DNA from: Brugia malayi
Taxonomy: Eukaryota; Nematoda; Chromadorea; Rhabditida; Onchocercidae
Length of the DNA: 64,000 nt
Assembly (NCBI RefSeq): GCF_000002995.4
Contig: NW_025062477.1
Coordinates: forward strand, 824,001 to 888,000
Direction of reading: 5' to 3'
Shown here: one piece after another, positions 39,306 through 50,633 of the stretch
How positions within the stretch are numbered: position 1 is the stretch's first letter
Layout of the letters: each line of letters opens with the position of its first letter
Made by a program: the position numbers and the translations under genes
The notes under the pieces: model-generated
What the model was told of the DNA's origin: nothing
Seen by the model: the letters and a program-made list of their open reading frames with translations, nothing else
Database searches by the model: none

Positions 39306-40533
39306 AATTTAACTTTGACGTTTGCATTTTTATTTTGTCAAATTTTTCGGCAAATTCAAAATTGTATAAGTAATATTGTTTGTTTTAAGTAATACTTTTT
39401 TTTTTTTTTTATCAATATTATAAATATACTAAACTTTGTCACTTATATTCCATTGTCAAATGAAGTAAAAAGTCTGAATGTGATCACTTCCACATTTTGT
39501 TGACACGTTTGCTATCATTTCACACATCTGAAAAGAGAGAAATGAAGCATTGGAAAATTAAATTTAATAATGAAAATAAAAATAAAACTAAAAAAAAAAT
39601 AATAAAAATTAAAATTATAATCTAAATAAGATACTAAAAAATTATTTGTTAGAAGATTAAATGAAAATAATTTTGCTCATTAAGATTAACTCTCAAACAT
39701 TGAAAAGCATTACCTAAATTGATAAACATGTCATCCTAATGCTATACAAATTAACAAACTTAAGTTTTTATTTTTTATTTTTTTTGAAGAAATTAGCAAG
39801 AATACAATAATTTGTATCAGAAAAAAAATACTTTTTCATTGTACTTACACATTTATATATCATACTGCCGTATTATTCAGTTATAAATCATTTAATCATA
39901 ATTAAAAATTTGAGGATTAATAAAGCAAATAGTCTTTATTTATTTATTTTTAATATAAGAAACATCAAAGTAAATTTTAAAGAAAAAAAAAAAAGGGAAA
40001 ATTTGGCTTACAAATGATAAGTGGGAAGCATTAAATTTCAATGAATTAATAAACTTTTTTCAATCTTTCCTTGATACTTTTATATTGAAAGAAAAAAAGT
40101 AAAATAATTTTTTTCTTTTTTAAAAAAAAAAGAGAAACAATGAAATAGGAAAAAAGAATGACATTTTAAAATCAAAATTATTAAAGAATTACTGCTTATC
40201 TTATTCTATTTACATTTACTTATTTTACTTTGTATTATTAAAATATGATAAATATAGTGAAAGAATATTAAAATATAATAAGCCATTAAATTTCTCTTTT
40301 TACTGAAACCGACAATAGTACAGAATCCGGAATCTCGTAGTATAAAACGGCACGGATTCCGACATAATAGTCAGGTGGGATTATAATTTTCACAAGCCGT
40401 ACGTGTTAGTTACGTGTAGCCAACAGTTGACGAGTATTTCCGTTGTATGTGTTACATTTATATTCATCTCCGGTTATTATTGGATTTCCGGTTAACAGTT
40501 GTTTTGGATTAGGAAAATATTTAATTAAGAAGG
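39306..40533. other. LIM-DDX1 intergenic region
   Basis: No gene. Mostly AT-rich, then from about 40310 a distinctly GC-richer stretch leads into the DDX1 start. It contains TCCGGA/GGAATC-type elements flanking a TATAAAA (40351), two TACGTGT motifs near 40399 and 40411, and CCGG steps, which look like a promoter and 5'UTR. Confidence 0.5.
40310..40533 (+). promoter_or_regulatory. putative DDX1 promoter/5'UTR
   Basis: CpG- and CCGG-containing stretch unlike the AT-rich surroundings. CCGGAATC (from about 40328) and GGATTCCG (from about 40354) form an inverted pair around TATAAAA. TACGTGT occurs twice 12 bp apart. GGTTAACAG at 40491-40499 is a possible acceptor 34 nt before the ATG. Confidence 0.35.
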
Positions 40534-43500
40534 ATGACAGCTTTCGAAGAATTGGGTGTACTGCCGGAATTGGGCAAAGCTGTGGACGAAATGGAATGGA
40601 CGTTAGTTCTTCAACACTATTTTAATCTTTTTCAAGTTTCATTTATCATTTATTAGTTAAAAGCTTAAATGACTTAATAAAAATAAAACTTTTATTTATA
40701 AATAAAATTGGAAGTCTTTTTTTAAAGAAATTGCGATTTCATCTCATAAAATTTCTAATCAAAAATTCCTGATTGAAGTTTACTTCAGAAATAAGAAAAG
40801 AAAAAGAAAAAAGATTTGCAGTTTGTGAATAAAATGCTTGGTATTACATGCAGTATGCGATGATTTTATTTCGCATTATCTATGGATATTAATTGTATGA
40901 CAGGACGAAATGATATTATCCTTAGTTGACATCAAATTTCATTGTAATCAAGTATTTAATGAGTGAATGAGCTTTTTTTATTATTACCTGTAGCTTAGAT
41001 TTATTGATACTTCAGATTGCCTACAGATATTCAATCCGAAGCAATTCCTGCAATTCTTGGTGGCGGTGATGTACTTATGGTATGTTTGTTCTGTTCATTT
41101 TGTTTATTCGAATCGGTTTTTCTTTTGTGTTTTACAAAATGTTGGAAAAATTTAGGAATCAAATAAATATTGCTAATAAAGATTACATCATAGTGATGAT
41201 TCAGGCAGCAGAAACAGGAAGTGGTAAAACAGGTGCGTTTTGTCTTCCCGTACTGCAAATCGTTTGGGAGTCATTACGTGATTCAATGTTGGGTAAAGCA
41301 CGTAAATCGACTAATTCTATTGGTAATTTTATCTTTGCACTGTTTTATTAACTAAATTAACTTAATTATTTTGAATGTTTACCTCAAAGAATTACTTCCT
41401 CTGTGCTGAAGGCTTATCATTAAATTTAAGTATTTGTCCCTCTGCTGAGCAATTTACATAGGTTTGGATGTTAGGAAAAGAGTGTTTGTTCACACCTTAT
41501 CTAAAAATATTTTGTGGATATCTTGGAAAGTAACTCTTTAATTTACATCTCTTAGAGTAGAGATATATTTAGTACACGGGCATAGCAGATTTTAAAATAT
41601 GGCCTGAGTTAAAATATGCCCTGACATCTCAAGTTATATTATCCTTCAACAAACTATTCAAAAACCAGAATAAGATACCTAAAAATATGCACAACCACTT
41701 TTCAGATTTAAAGTGAGTAAAATAGTAGTTAAGGAAAAATAAGATTTCGTTTATTACACATTGATAAATTTTCAGATCTTCTCCAATTTATTTTCAATTT
41801 AGTTATAGTCATGACAGAAGATTTTTTATAAATGTTACAGGTGAAAGGTGGTGCTTAAATGTACATGATAGAGACAACAATCTTGCGATTGATCCGGATG
41901 GATTACTTTGTCAAAGTCGCGATCCAAAGGCATGGAATGGAACACGCTGTACTCGCGGTGTTGTTGGCAAAGGTTTTGCTTTTGTCATCTTTTTTTGTTT
42001 GTTTCTCTTTTTTTAGTATGATTTTTGGCAAATTTATGCATATATGCATCATTTTGTACGTTATAGTACCAAGTGCCAGTGCGTATATGTTAAAATCCAA
42101 TAAATTTAGCGAAATGAAAGTTTTAAAAAGCATTTAAATTTTGTAGGGAAATACTACTATGAAGGTACAGTTACTGATGATGGGTTATGCCGTCTTGGAT
42201 GGTCAGCTGCGAATGCTGTTCTTGATTTAGGTATTCATTTTCAGTTTGTATAATTTTTTTTTCTTTATTAATTGCTTAATTTATCAATTTTTAAATTATA
42301 TTGGAATTTTAGCTAGTTTAAATTGGTTATACTTTGCAGCACACAAACTAACTTATAGCCCAGTTCAGTTTTAATGTCACATATTTTGCAGTTTTCTTCA
42401 ACTTACTGATACAATGAAGTTTTGGAACAAGAAAAATAAGCAGATTAATTTCAATTATATAGCTCTCAAGTGTGAGAATCTCTCTAAGCAGTGCTGTTTT
42501 TCTCTCTCTAATAATGAAAATTGATTTCATATAATTTATATAATTTTAGTACGAAAGATGATTTTTTAATTTTGATACTGATTTTTAAGGTACTGATAAT
42601 AAAAGTTTTGGTTATGGTGGTACTGGAAAAAAAAGTTATAACCGGCAGTTCGATAATTATGGTACTTCGTTCACATTGAGTGATACGATTGGTTGCATGT
42701 TGGATTTGGATAATGGAACAATTGCTTTTTCAAAAAATGGCAAGCATTTAGGAAAAGCTTTTGATATTCCAGAAGCATTGCGGAATACAGCACTATATCC
42801 GGCTGTAGTTTTGAAGGTAAAATATGTAGTTTCTTCTTCTTAGTGTGGTTTTTTTATTTCTTAGTTAGTGGCATTTTGTTTTTGTGATTTTTTTCCAAGA
42901 GTTATGCATATTCCCTAGAATGAATGCAGCATATTATATTAGAAATCATGTTGGGATTTATTCTGTACATTAGAGAATCCAGTTTATTTTATTTAAATAT
43001 CTCGAAATGTCGTTTATGATGGCGCGATGTTTGGGGGCTCTATTCGCGTGTTCACAGATTGATTAGTGCCATTTTTTGAGCTTCGAAATTATGAAATAGT
43101 TTTTAACCGCATCGCAAATTATTTTTGTATTACAGAATGCTGAAATTCGATTTAATTTCGGTGAAACAGAGTTCAAATATCTTTCGAAGGTTTGTGGCAG
43201 TTTCAATTTTTGAAAAGAATTTTAGGGAATTATATTTTTACCTTATTGAAATTGGAGAAGTAGACTGATTCGATTGCTTCTGTTACCGTTGATATTGTTT
43301 TAGCAAACGTAAGTTTTTAGCAACTTTAAGGACGATTCCAAAGGCAATTTAGTTTTCTAGCACCTTACCAGATTAACGGTTGTTTCGAAATTTAGGGCTA
43401 CATAGCAGTCTGCAAGGCTTCATCAGAAAACACTGTTATTTCACCCAATGGCTCCTCAAATGTTAACGATAGAAAAAAAATCACAGAACCAAATGCACCA

Positions 43501-46500
43501 GCTTGTATCATACTTGAACCTACCAAGGAGTTAGCAGAACAAACAGATGGTCAGTTGAAAACCTTCAAAAAGTATCTTAAGGAGCCAATTATCAGGTGAT
43601 AATCCGATGATAGTTTCTTATTTTGCTTCAATTATTGCCTTAACTAATTCGGATTCACATATGAAGTTTTTTAGTAAAAGTTCTTTAGTGTCTGGTTACA
43701 ATAGATATTCTTGCAAACTACTAAAGGTATTCCAACTTGTAATTGTTTTGAATTTAATATGCTGTTTCCTAATAGAATTAGCAGTTTCAACATCCAATGT
43801 TCGCATCTTTATTCTAGATCAGGTAGATACATTGACATTAAATAACACTGAAAATTTTTTATTATTCTTTTGTATCTTTTTTATGAAGAAGGAATAAACG
43901 TCGGTTTCAGGAATGCACTTGTCATAGGCAGTATTCCGGTGAATGAACAATTAAGAATTATCATGTCAGGCATAGATATAATTACATGTACACCAGGAAG
44001 ATTGGAAGATTTCATCCAAAGTGGTAAAATTCTTTTATCGAATGTTCGGTTCTTCATTTTAGACGAAGCTGTAAGTATACATTATTTATATCTTTTTTGC
44101 TTTAATTTATTACAATTTTGCTTCAGTAGTTATTGAACTATAATGTGCTACAAAGTGCATCATTTGTTCTTTGATTATTCAATGTTTTCCTTAACGAATT
44201 TTTTTTAACTTCGTAAATTATTAATCCTTTATTTAATTCATCAATGAATTTTTTAATACTTTTGACATGCATATTTGAAAGTCAACTGCAATTCATACCA
44301 TTTTTTGTTAAATGATGACATATTTGCAAATTGACAAAAAAGAAAAAAGGGAAAACTTCAGAAAAACGCATACCTTATATTTCTAAGTGCGTAAAATCTT
44401 TCGAGAATTATGAAGCCTGTAAAAAGTTTTCTTCTTTGGATTAGTTTCATTGATGAGATATCGTTCTTTAAAATGCTAATAAACAAAACTGCAGGATTCT
44501 TTAGTATCAGCAAAAAATCATTTGCCTACTATCGAGCGTATTCATGCTGCGCTGCCGAAGATAACGGCTTTAGGAGAACGTTTGCAAATGATTGTTTGCT
44601 CTGCAACGCTGCATAATTTTGATGTTAAGAAGCTTGCTGTAAGTATCATTCTTTGGTTTTGTCATTTTTTATTTATTTTAATTTTGTTTAATTATCTGAT
44701 CTATCTAGCCACTGAAAATATCAGTTACTTTTCCCACTGAAATTCTTAATATTCCTGATGGATTGTTTTAAGAATGTGATATATTCAGATTAGTGAAATA
44801 ATTATTAGGAGTGTTATATGCTTGAGTTGGAAGTTCATCCTTATTTTTTCGAGACATGCAGTGATAATACTAAAAAGTATGAAGCACAGTTTAATGTACA
44901 GGTCCAAATTTCAAGTGTGTTGAGAAGCTATTGTGTTTTAGCGGATAAGTTATGTTGAAATGAACTTTTTCAATTTGACAATCTCATAACGACATTTCAA
45001 TGGTTATACAGAAGTAATATGAGGTAAAGTAACATGGTTTTAGCTTGTCAACGAGGATTGATTTGGGAATGTTTTGTAATGTTAACAGACATTGACGATA
45101 CTTTTTACAGGATCGTATGATGCATTTCCCACAGTGGGTAGATCTCAAAGGACAAGATTCTGTACCGGAGACCGTTCATCATGTTGTTTGCAAAGTTGAT
45201 GCCAAGATAGACCGTATGTGGATACGTCTAAAACCGCAGGAAAGAGTGCAGGTATGTTATGATAATCTTTTGTAGATCAAATTTAGATTATTTTCTAATA
45301 TATTTCATTTTTCTTTTCAGACTGATGGCATCCATGCAAATGATGAAATTCGTCCTGGAAGTGATTACCCAGAAACTCTGTCGGAAGGCACAAAGATCCT
45401 AAAAGGTGAATACGTCATAAAGGTATGTTCTTGTCTCTTTTCATTTTCCATTACATTTCACAGGGTTTCAAGTTTTCAAATTCTATTCTAGCTATTTCGT
45501 TGTCTTTTACAGGCCATTCGTCAATGTAATATGGATCAGGGCATCATTTTTTGTCGTACAAAACTTGATTGCGATAATCTGGAAAGGTACCTGAAACGTA
45601 AAGCACAAGGTTGTGTTGAGAGTTGTAAAATATTACAAAATTGAGTTTTGAGGAAAATTATAATCAGTAAATCGATTTAGGATTGAACTTTTCATGACAT
45701 ATTTATCTGTAATCAGTTTTGAACTTAATTTTTTATTGATTTTGTAATGCTATTAGTTCATTTATTCAGATCTCACATGCGTTTGCCTGCACGGTGATCG
45801 TCGACCGGATGAAAGAACCAGAAATTTGGATGCCTTTAAAGTTCGTTTGTGATTTAAAGAAGAAAATTTAAACATATCCTTTAAAAAAAAAAAAAAACTT
45901 TTTCTCAGCCACAATTTTTTTTTTATTATGAATATTTTTCTTTCTTTATTAAAATTAAATTAGTTATAGAAAGGCAAAGCAAAATTTCTCATTTGCACTG
46001 ATGTTGCTGCGCGTGGTATCGATGTGAAAGGCATTCCATTTGGTCTGTTTCTTTTTTTTTTTTTTTTTATAATTTTATTGCCGTATAACCTTTTTATTAC
46101 CGTTATGATTGATAGGTGATCATAGCAAAGAAAATTTGTTTGAGAAATATTTAGTGTAACAGTCTTACTTTTGGTAACTGCAAAATTATGTTATAAACCA
46201 AAGTTATGTCACTATCACGGGAATTTCAAGAAACAACTAGTATAAGTTTCTGTGCATTTTTTTTTTTTTTATTTCGTGTTGTAACGATCATTTTGTAGTG
46301 ATTAATGTAACATTACCGGATGAAAAAGCAAATTATCTTCACCGAATTGGTCGTGTGGGCCGCGCAGAAAGGTTTGTTTTTTATTTCACAGCTTCTCGAA
46401 TTGTTTTTATTTTATTTTATTTTTTTACTTCTTTCTTTTTCTTGTTGCTTTTAGCATATCAAATATTTAATATGTTAATAATTTTCCAATTTTTTGGTAG

Positions 46501-47549
46501 TTGCATTTTAAGCAAACGGTTCATTGTTATGGAATGACTAACCATAAATCAGAAAGGTATTTATATAGGGGTTACAGAAGAAGAGAGGTAAAAACAAGTA
46601 AATAGATAATTAAACTTTACATGGAAATCTTCTCCTTAGCCTCTTGGTTTTAAGCGTTAATTGCGACTTTTCATAAAATACGATCTTTAGATGTCTTGAA
46701 TTTGTCTATCTTGATCACATTTACTCAATAATTCGTATTACCTGTTTGTTTGTTACTAATTCGAGATGGATCACTATTTTTTCGAACCCTAAGTTGAGAC
46801 GAATTTTAGGATGGGTTTGGCGATCTCTCTAGTTTCAGCATATCCCGAAAAGGTATGGTATCATAAATGTCCTTCACGGGGTGTTAATTGTTCAAATACA
46901 GCTTTGATAACACAACGTGGTTGTGCAATTTGGTACGATGAACCGAAAGTTCGTTTTCCAGTTTACTTAAATGTTTTTTCTGATTAAATTTGAAAACTTT
47001 TTGTTAATGTTTTCAATATTTCTGTAAATGTTGATCAACGATCAGTGTCATTTAAGATTTCTACAATTCTCTTTTTTTTTTTTTTTTTAGTTTCTCTAGT
47101 TACTTCTTCTTGTAATTGCTCTTTTGTAAGAAAGCGTAAATTCTACGTTCATAAATTTCAGCTTTTGGAAGATATTGAAGAGCATTTGGGTGTAACTGTT
47201 CCACAGATCGATAATGATTTCATCGTACCAGTTGATGAATTTGATGGTAAAGTTGTTTATGGAACGAAACGAACTAATGCTGGTATGCTAATTTTTATTC
47301 ATCTTTTTTTATTTCGCAGTGTTATTATATATGTATATATATTTTCATTTTTGTTAACTTTGTAAGTTTTCAGTCGTTTTAAGATATTTTTAATTATAAC
47401 TTATAAAAAAAATTCATTTATTTTTAGGTTCTCTTTACGAGGGACATGCAGTACAATTATCCGGAGCAGTTGCACAACTTGCAGATTTGGAACGTTCATT
47501 GCAACTATCATACTTGAGAATGTTTACTGCTGCAGAAAAGGGCAAGTAG
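40534..47549 (+). CDS. DDX1: ATP-dependent RNA helicase DDX1
   Basis: Complete 729-aa DEAD-box helicase (human DDX1 is 740 aa). The family acts in tRNA ligation, RNA 3'-end processing, RNA granules and repair. Exons: 40534-40601, 41016-41079, 41205-41322, 41841-41972, 42147-42230, 42590-42816, 43136-43189, 43396-43595, 43911-44070, 44495-44638, 45111-45251, 45321-45422, 45513-45609, 45770-45840, 45970-46042, 46299-46371, 46810-46948, 47162-47282, 47428-47549; all phases agree. Motifs: Q-region MEWTLPTDIQ, motif [11 protein letters not shown] (about 45-54), the DDX1-specific SPRY insert (about 85-250, [19 protein letters not shown]), motif Ia [10 protein letters not shown] (R replaced by K), TPGR, DEAD (367-370, split by an intron), SAT (405-407), [16 protein letters not shown] and [11 protein letters not shown] (593-603). 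The start matches the conserved N-terminus ([13 protein letters not shown]). The C-terminal end diverges from human. Confidence 0.95.
43776..43845 (+). pseudogene. exon-like echo of the DEAD-box exon inside DDX1 intron 8
   Basis: Inside the intron between exons 8 and 9 an open frame reads [16 protein letters not shown], closely resembling [12 protein letters not shown] plus the following DS-L of the real exons 9/10. DNA similarity is visible too: AATGTTCG is identical and GTAGATACATT aligns with the exon 9 donor region GTAAGTATACATT. It lacks the DEAD tetrad (DQVD) and the rest of exon 9. Probably a decayed partial duplication. Confidence 0.4.
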
Positions 47550-47577
47550 AGAGAGAGAGAGAGAGAAAGAGAGAGAG
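47547..47577. repeat. GA microsatellite abutting the DDX1 stop codon
   Basis: The TAG stop (47547-47549) is directly followed by GA repeats with AAAG interruptions, making it the first part of the 3'UTR. Confidence 0.9.
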
Positions 47578-49855
47578 TGGATTGCAGTGATATTGATCTT
47601 CAAACGAGTATTTGGCGCAATTATTGTTTCGTGTTTAATAGCTTAGAAGATTTTGTTTTTTTTTTTTTTTTTTTTTTTCTTTTCTTTATAACAGTTTCAT
47701 TGTTATCTTATTCTTTAATTGTTTCTTAAATGAGAACTTTAGTGCAAAACAGAATGAATATGGTTTATTTCTAAAGTTTCGTATTTTCATTAAGAAATGA
47801 TGAGTGAGACGATTCATATCTTTGATTGGTTTCAAAATATTTCGTAAGTAACGAGCACATATTTTTTAAGTTGTAATTGCACTATTGGTCAAAGATTATT
47901 TATGTTTATGAAAAAAGAGTAAAAAAAAAAAAAAAAATAGTCAAGGAATCATGTATGTTATAACATTCAAGAAGTATATAAAAATTTCTAAAATTTTTAC
48001 TGTCACAAATTGATTATCTGACATATAAAGACGTAGCTATCGTAGCCATTGTTAAGATTAACTTTTTGTTTAAGAAGTTTAAATTACTCCAAAAACATGC
48101 AGTCGTTTGATTCCATTAAATGATGAAAAGACAGTTTAGTTATTTTGATTCTTTTGAATTAAGTTACTTGAATATTTTGTTTTAAAGAAGCGATAATTTT
48201 GAGTAAGTTTTACAAAGTTAACTAACTGATCACATGAGGAAGACGAAAATAACCTTAGAGAAATAGTCTACAAATTTAATCATTATCAACGTTGATTCCA
48301 AATTTAACTTATCCAATGCGATTTAGGCTTATTTAAAATGCGCTTGAAATTTCTCATTGAAATTAAGAATTAAATAAGGTCTTGAAATCTACTAGAAATG
48401 AATTGTAAAATTCAAGTCTATCTATTTTCAGCTATAGCTCCATTTTTGTAAATTTTCAAATGTTCTATATCATATTATACAATCTCAAGCATTAGCTTAT
48501 TTTAACACATAAAAGCTAATTTTCTTGCTTTTTAAAATTTTGTTAAATTCTCTTGACTACTTCATTCTGCTATTTTCTTTATCTCGAAAATATTGATTGG
48601 AATGTTTGGAATTTTAACGATGTGCTTTACATCGTTTTCGAAATTTCTTTCTTTTTTTTTTTCTTTTTTTACTTTTTTTTAAAGAAGAAACAAAACTTTC
48701 TTCTTTTTCTTCATTTAAAACAAGCCAAACTATACTGCTACATCACTATTTATCAATTTTAATACTTTTTTTTACTTATTTTATGTTACTAAATTGGAAA
48801 TTAAATCGAAATTTTTATTTTGGTAAATTTCTTCTATCAATAATTGTTGTCATTAGATCAAATAATTGATCTTTCAGGCACTTATTAGATTATGCTGCAC
48901 AATCAGACGAAAGATTAAGTTTGAAATTTATTAAGGTTTTTTATTTTTGAATCCAATTTTAAAAAAAATTTGAGGATTTTAAATTGTTCAGTTTTTTTTT
49001 TTTTTCTAATCTTGGCAGCTTCTTTTTTTTCTTGCAAATTTCTGCTTTTATAAAATATTTTCCAGGTATTCTGCAATTTAAGTATTAGTTTTTGATATGT
49101 AAAAATTTTCAGTTTTATATGATCCCAAAAAAAAGAATGATCGTTAAAATAGGATAGCTTATGCTAGTTTTTTACTTAAATTATTTAGAAATGAATGAAT
49201 AATTTTTTTGAGCAGAATGATTACTTCTTATAGATTTAATTAGTAATCATAATGATATATTTAAAATCAATGATTTATAAATTATTTGATAATATGCTAA
49301 TTTGCAACCTATGAATATAACAAAAGCAAGAATTGAATTAAACATTTTGTCTCCATTTTCAAACACTATTTGTAATTTGATGAAAATTAGATGATCTCTT
49401 AATCATTCTGTAATTAATGATTGACCTTTTGAACTATCACCTACTACTAAATTAGCAATATCAAACAATTTTTGAATTTCATCCTTAAATAATTTCTATT
49501 TTGAATAATTTTAATAGACAATAAATGCCAAATAATGCAATTCATTATATACAAATAATCGTTCAGGAGGAATTGTGATAGAGTATTTTAAGATTAAAAA
49601 AAAAGAATAAAAATTTAAATTTAGTTTAAATTTAGGAGATTCTATTGATTGTAAATACATTACTTTGTCTTAGATACATCTTATAAAATTTTCTAATAAG
49701 AATGATTACTTTTCAACTTTTTTTTTTTCTATTTTAACTCTTTTTTTAATGATATTTTAAAAAGTTAAAGATAACATTGTTGTATTTTTGATTAATCAAA
49801 CGATAAATAATTAAGCATTAATTAATTTCATATTTAATTGAATGAAAATTACTAT
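47578..49855. other. tail-to-tail intergenic region between DDX1 and MEKK
   Basis: Holds the convergent 3'UTRs of both genes. No further gene was seen; open frames are poly-Phe type. A poly-T run lies at 47658-47678. No polyadenylation signal is clear for either gene. Confidence 0.6.
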
Positions 49856-50601
49856 TCAGGAAGTATTCAAAAATTTGTTGAAATCAAAATTATTGAGCAA
49901 TTGTAAGGCACTGGGTCGTTTGTCTACGTTACGTTCAAATGTTATACTGATAAGGTATGATAAGATAGGATCAACTTCTATTGGTAACTGATAAGTGGGA
50001 TTATGTTTGGCAATGTTAAAAATAATAGCCATTGGTTCAAGATTATTCCATGGTGGTTTTGCAGTTAACATTTCAACCAATGTACAACCAACACTCCAAA
50101 TATCTGCTTTACGACCATGTCTTGTATGGCCAAGGACAACTTCCGGTGCCATATAATTTGGTGTACCAATAAATGGTGAAGCTAAAAGAAATTAATTAAT
50201 TAATTAATTGATTAATTCAATAAATAAACTATTTAAATAGTTTATTTTTATAAATAGCTATTAATTAAATTTAAAGTAATGCTAATCAAATTTGAATATA
50301 AAAAGAAGAATTATAAAAAGAATTATGCAAGAATTTTTTTTTTTTTTTTTTAATTTTACTTTCAATAATATCATTAATTAAAATTATTTGATTAATCGTT
50401 TTAAAAGATTCAATTTTTATTATATTATCTTTATATTATTGTATAACATTAACAATTTAATTTATTATTGCATTACTTTATTTTATTGCATACATTTATT
50501 TACATTTACAAAAAGAATTATTCAACAATTCATATATTAATAAATCATAGTAATAATTTGTATTTTTTTTTTTTTTTAAATATTACTTTAAATTACTTTC
50601 A

Positions 50602-50633
<32 letters not shown>

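Noticed and set aside
43607..43897. Independent small gene in DDX1 intron 8
   Set aside because: Only a short segment resembles protein, and it resembles DDX1 itself; the rest is not domain-like.
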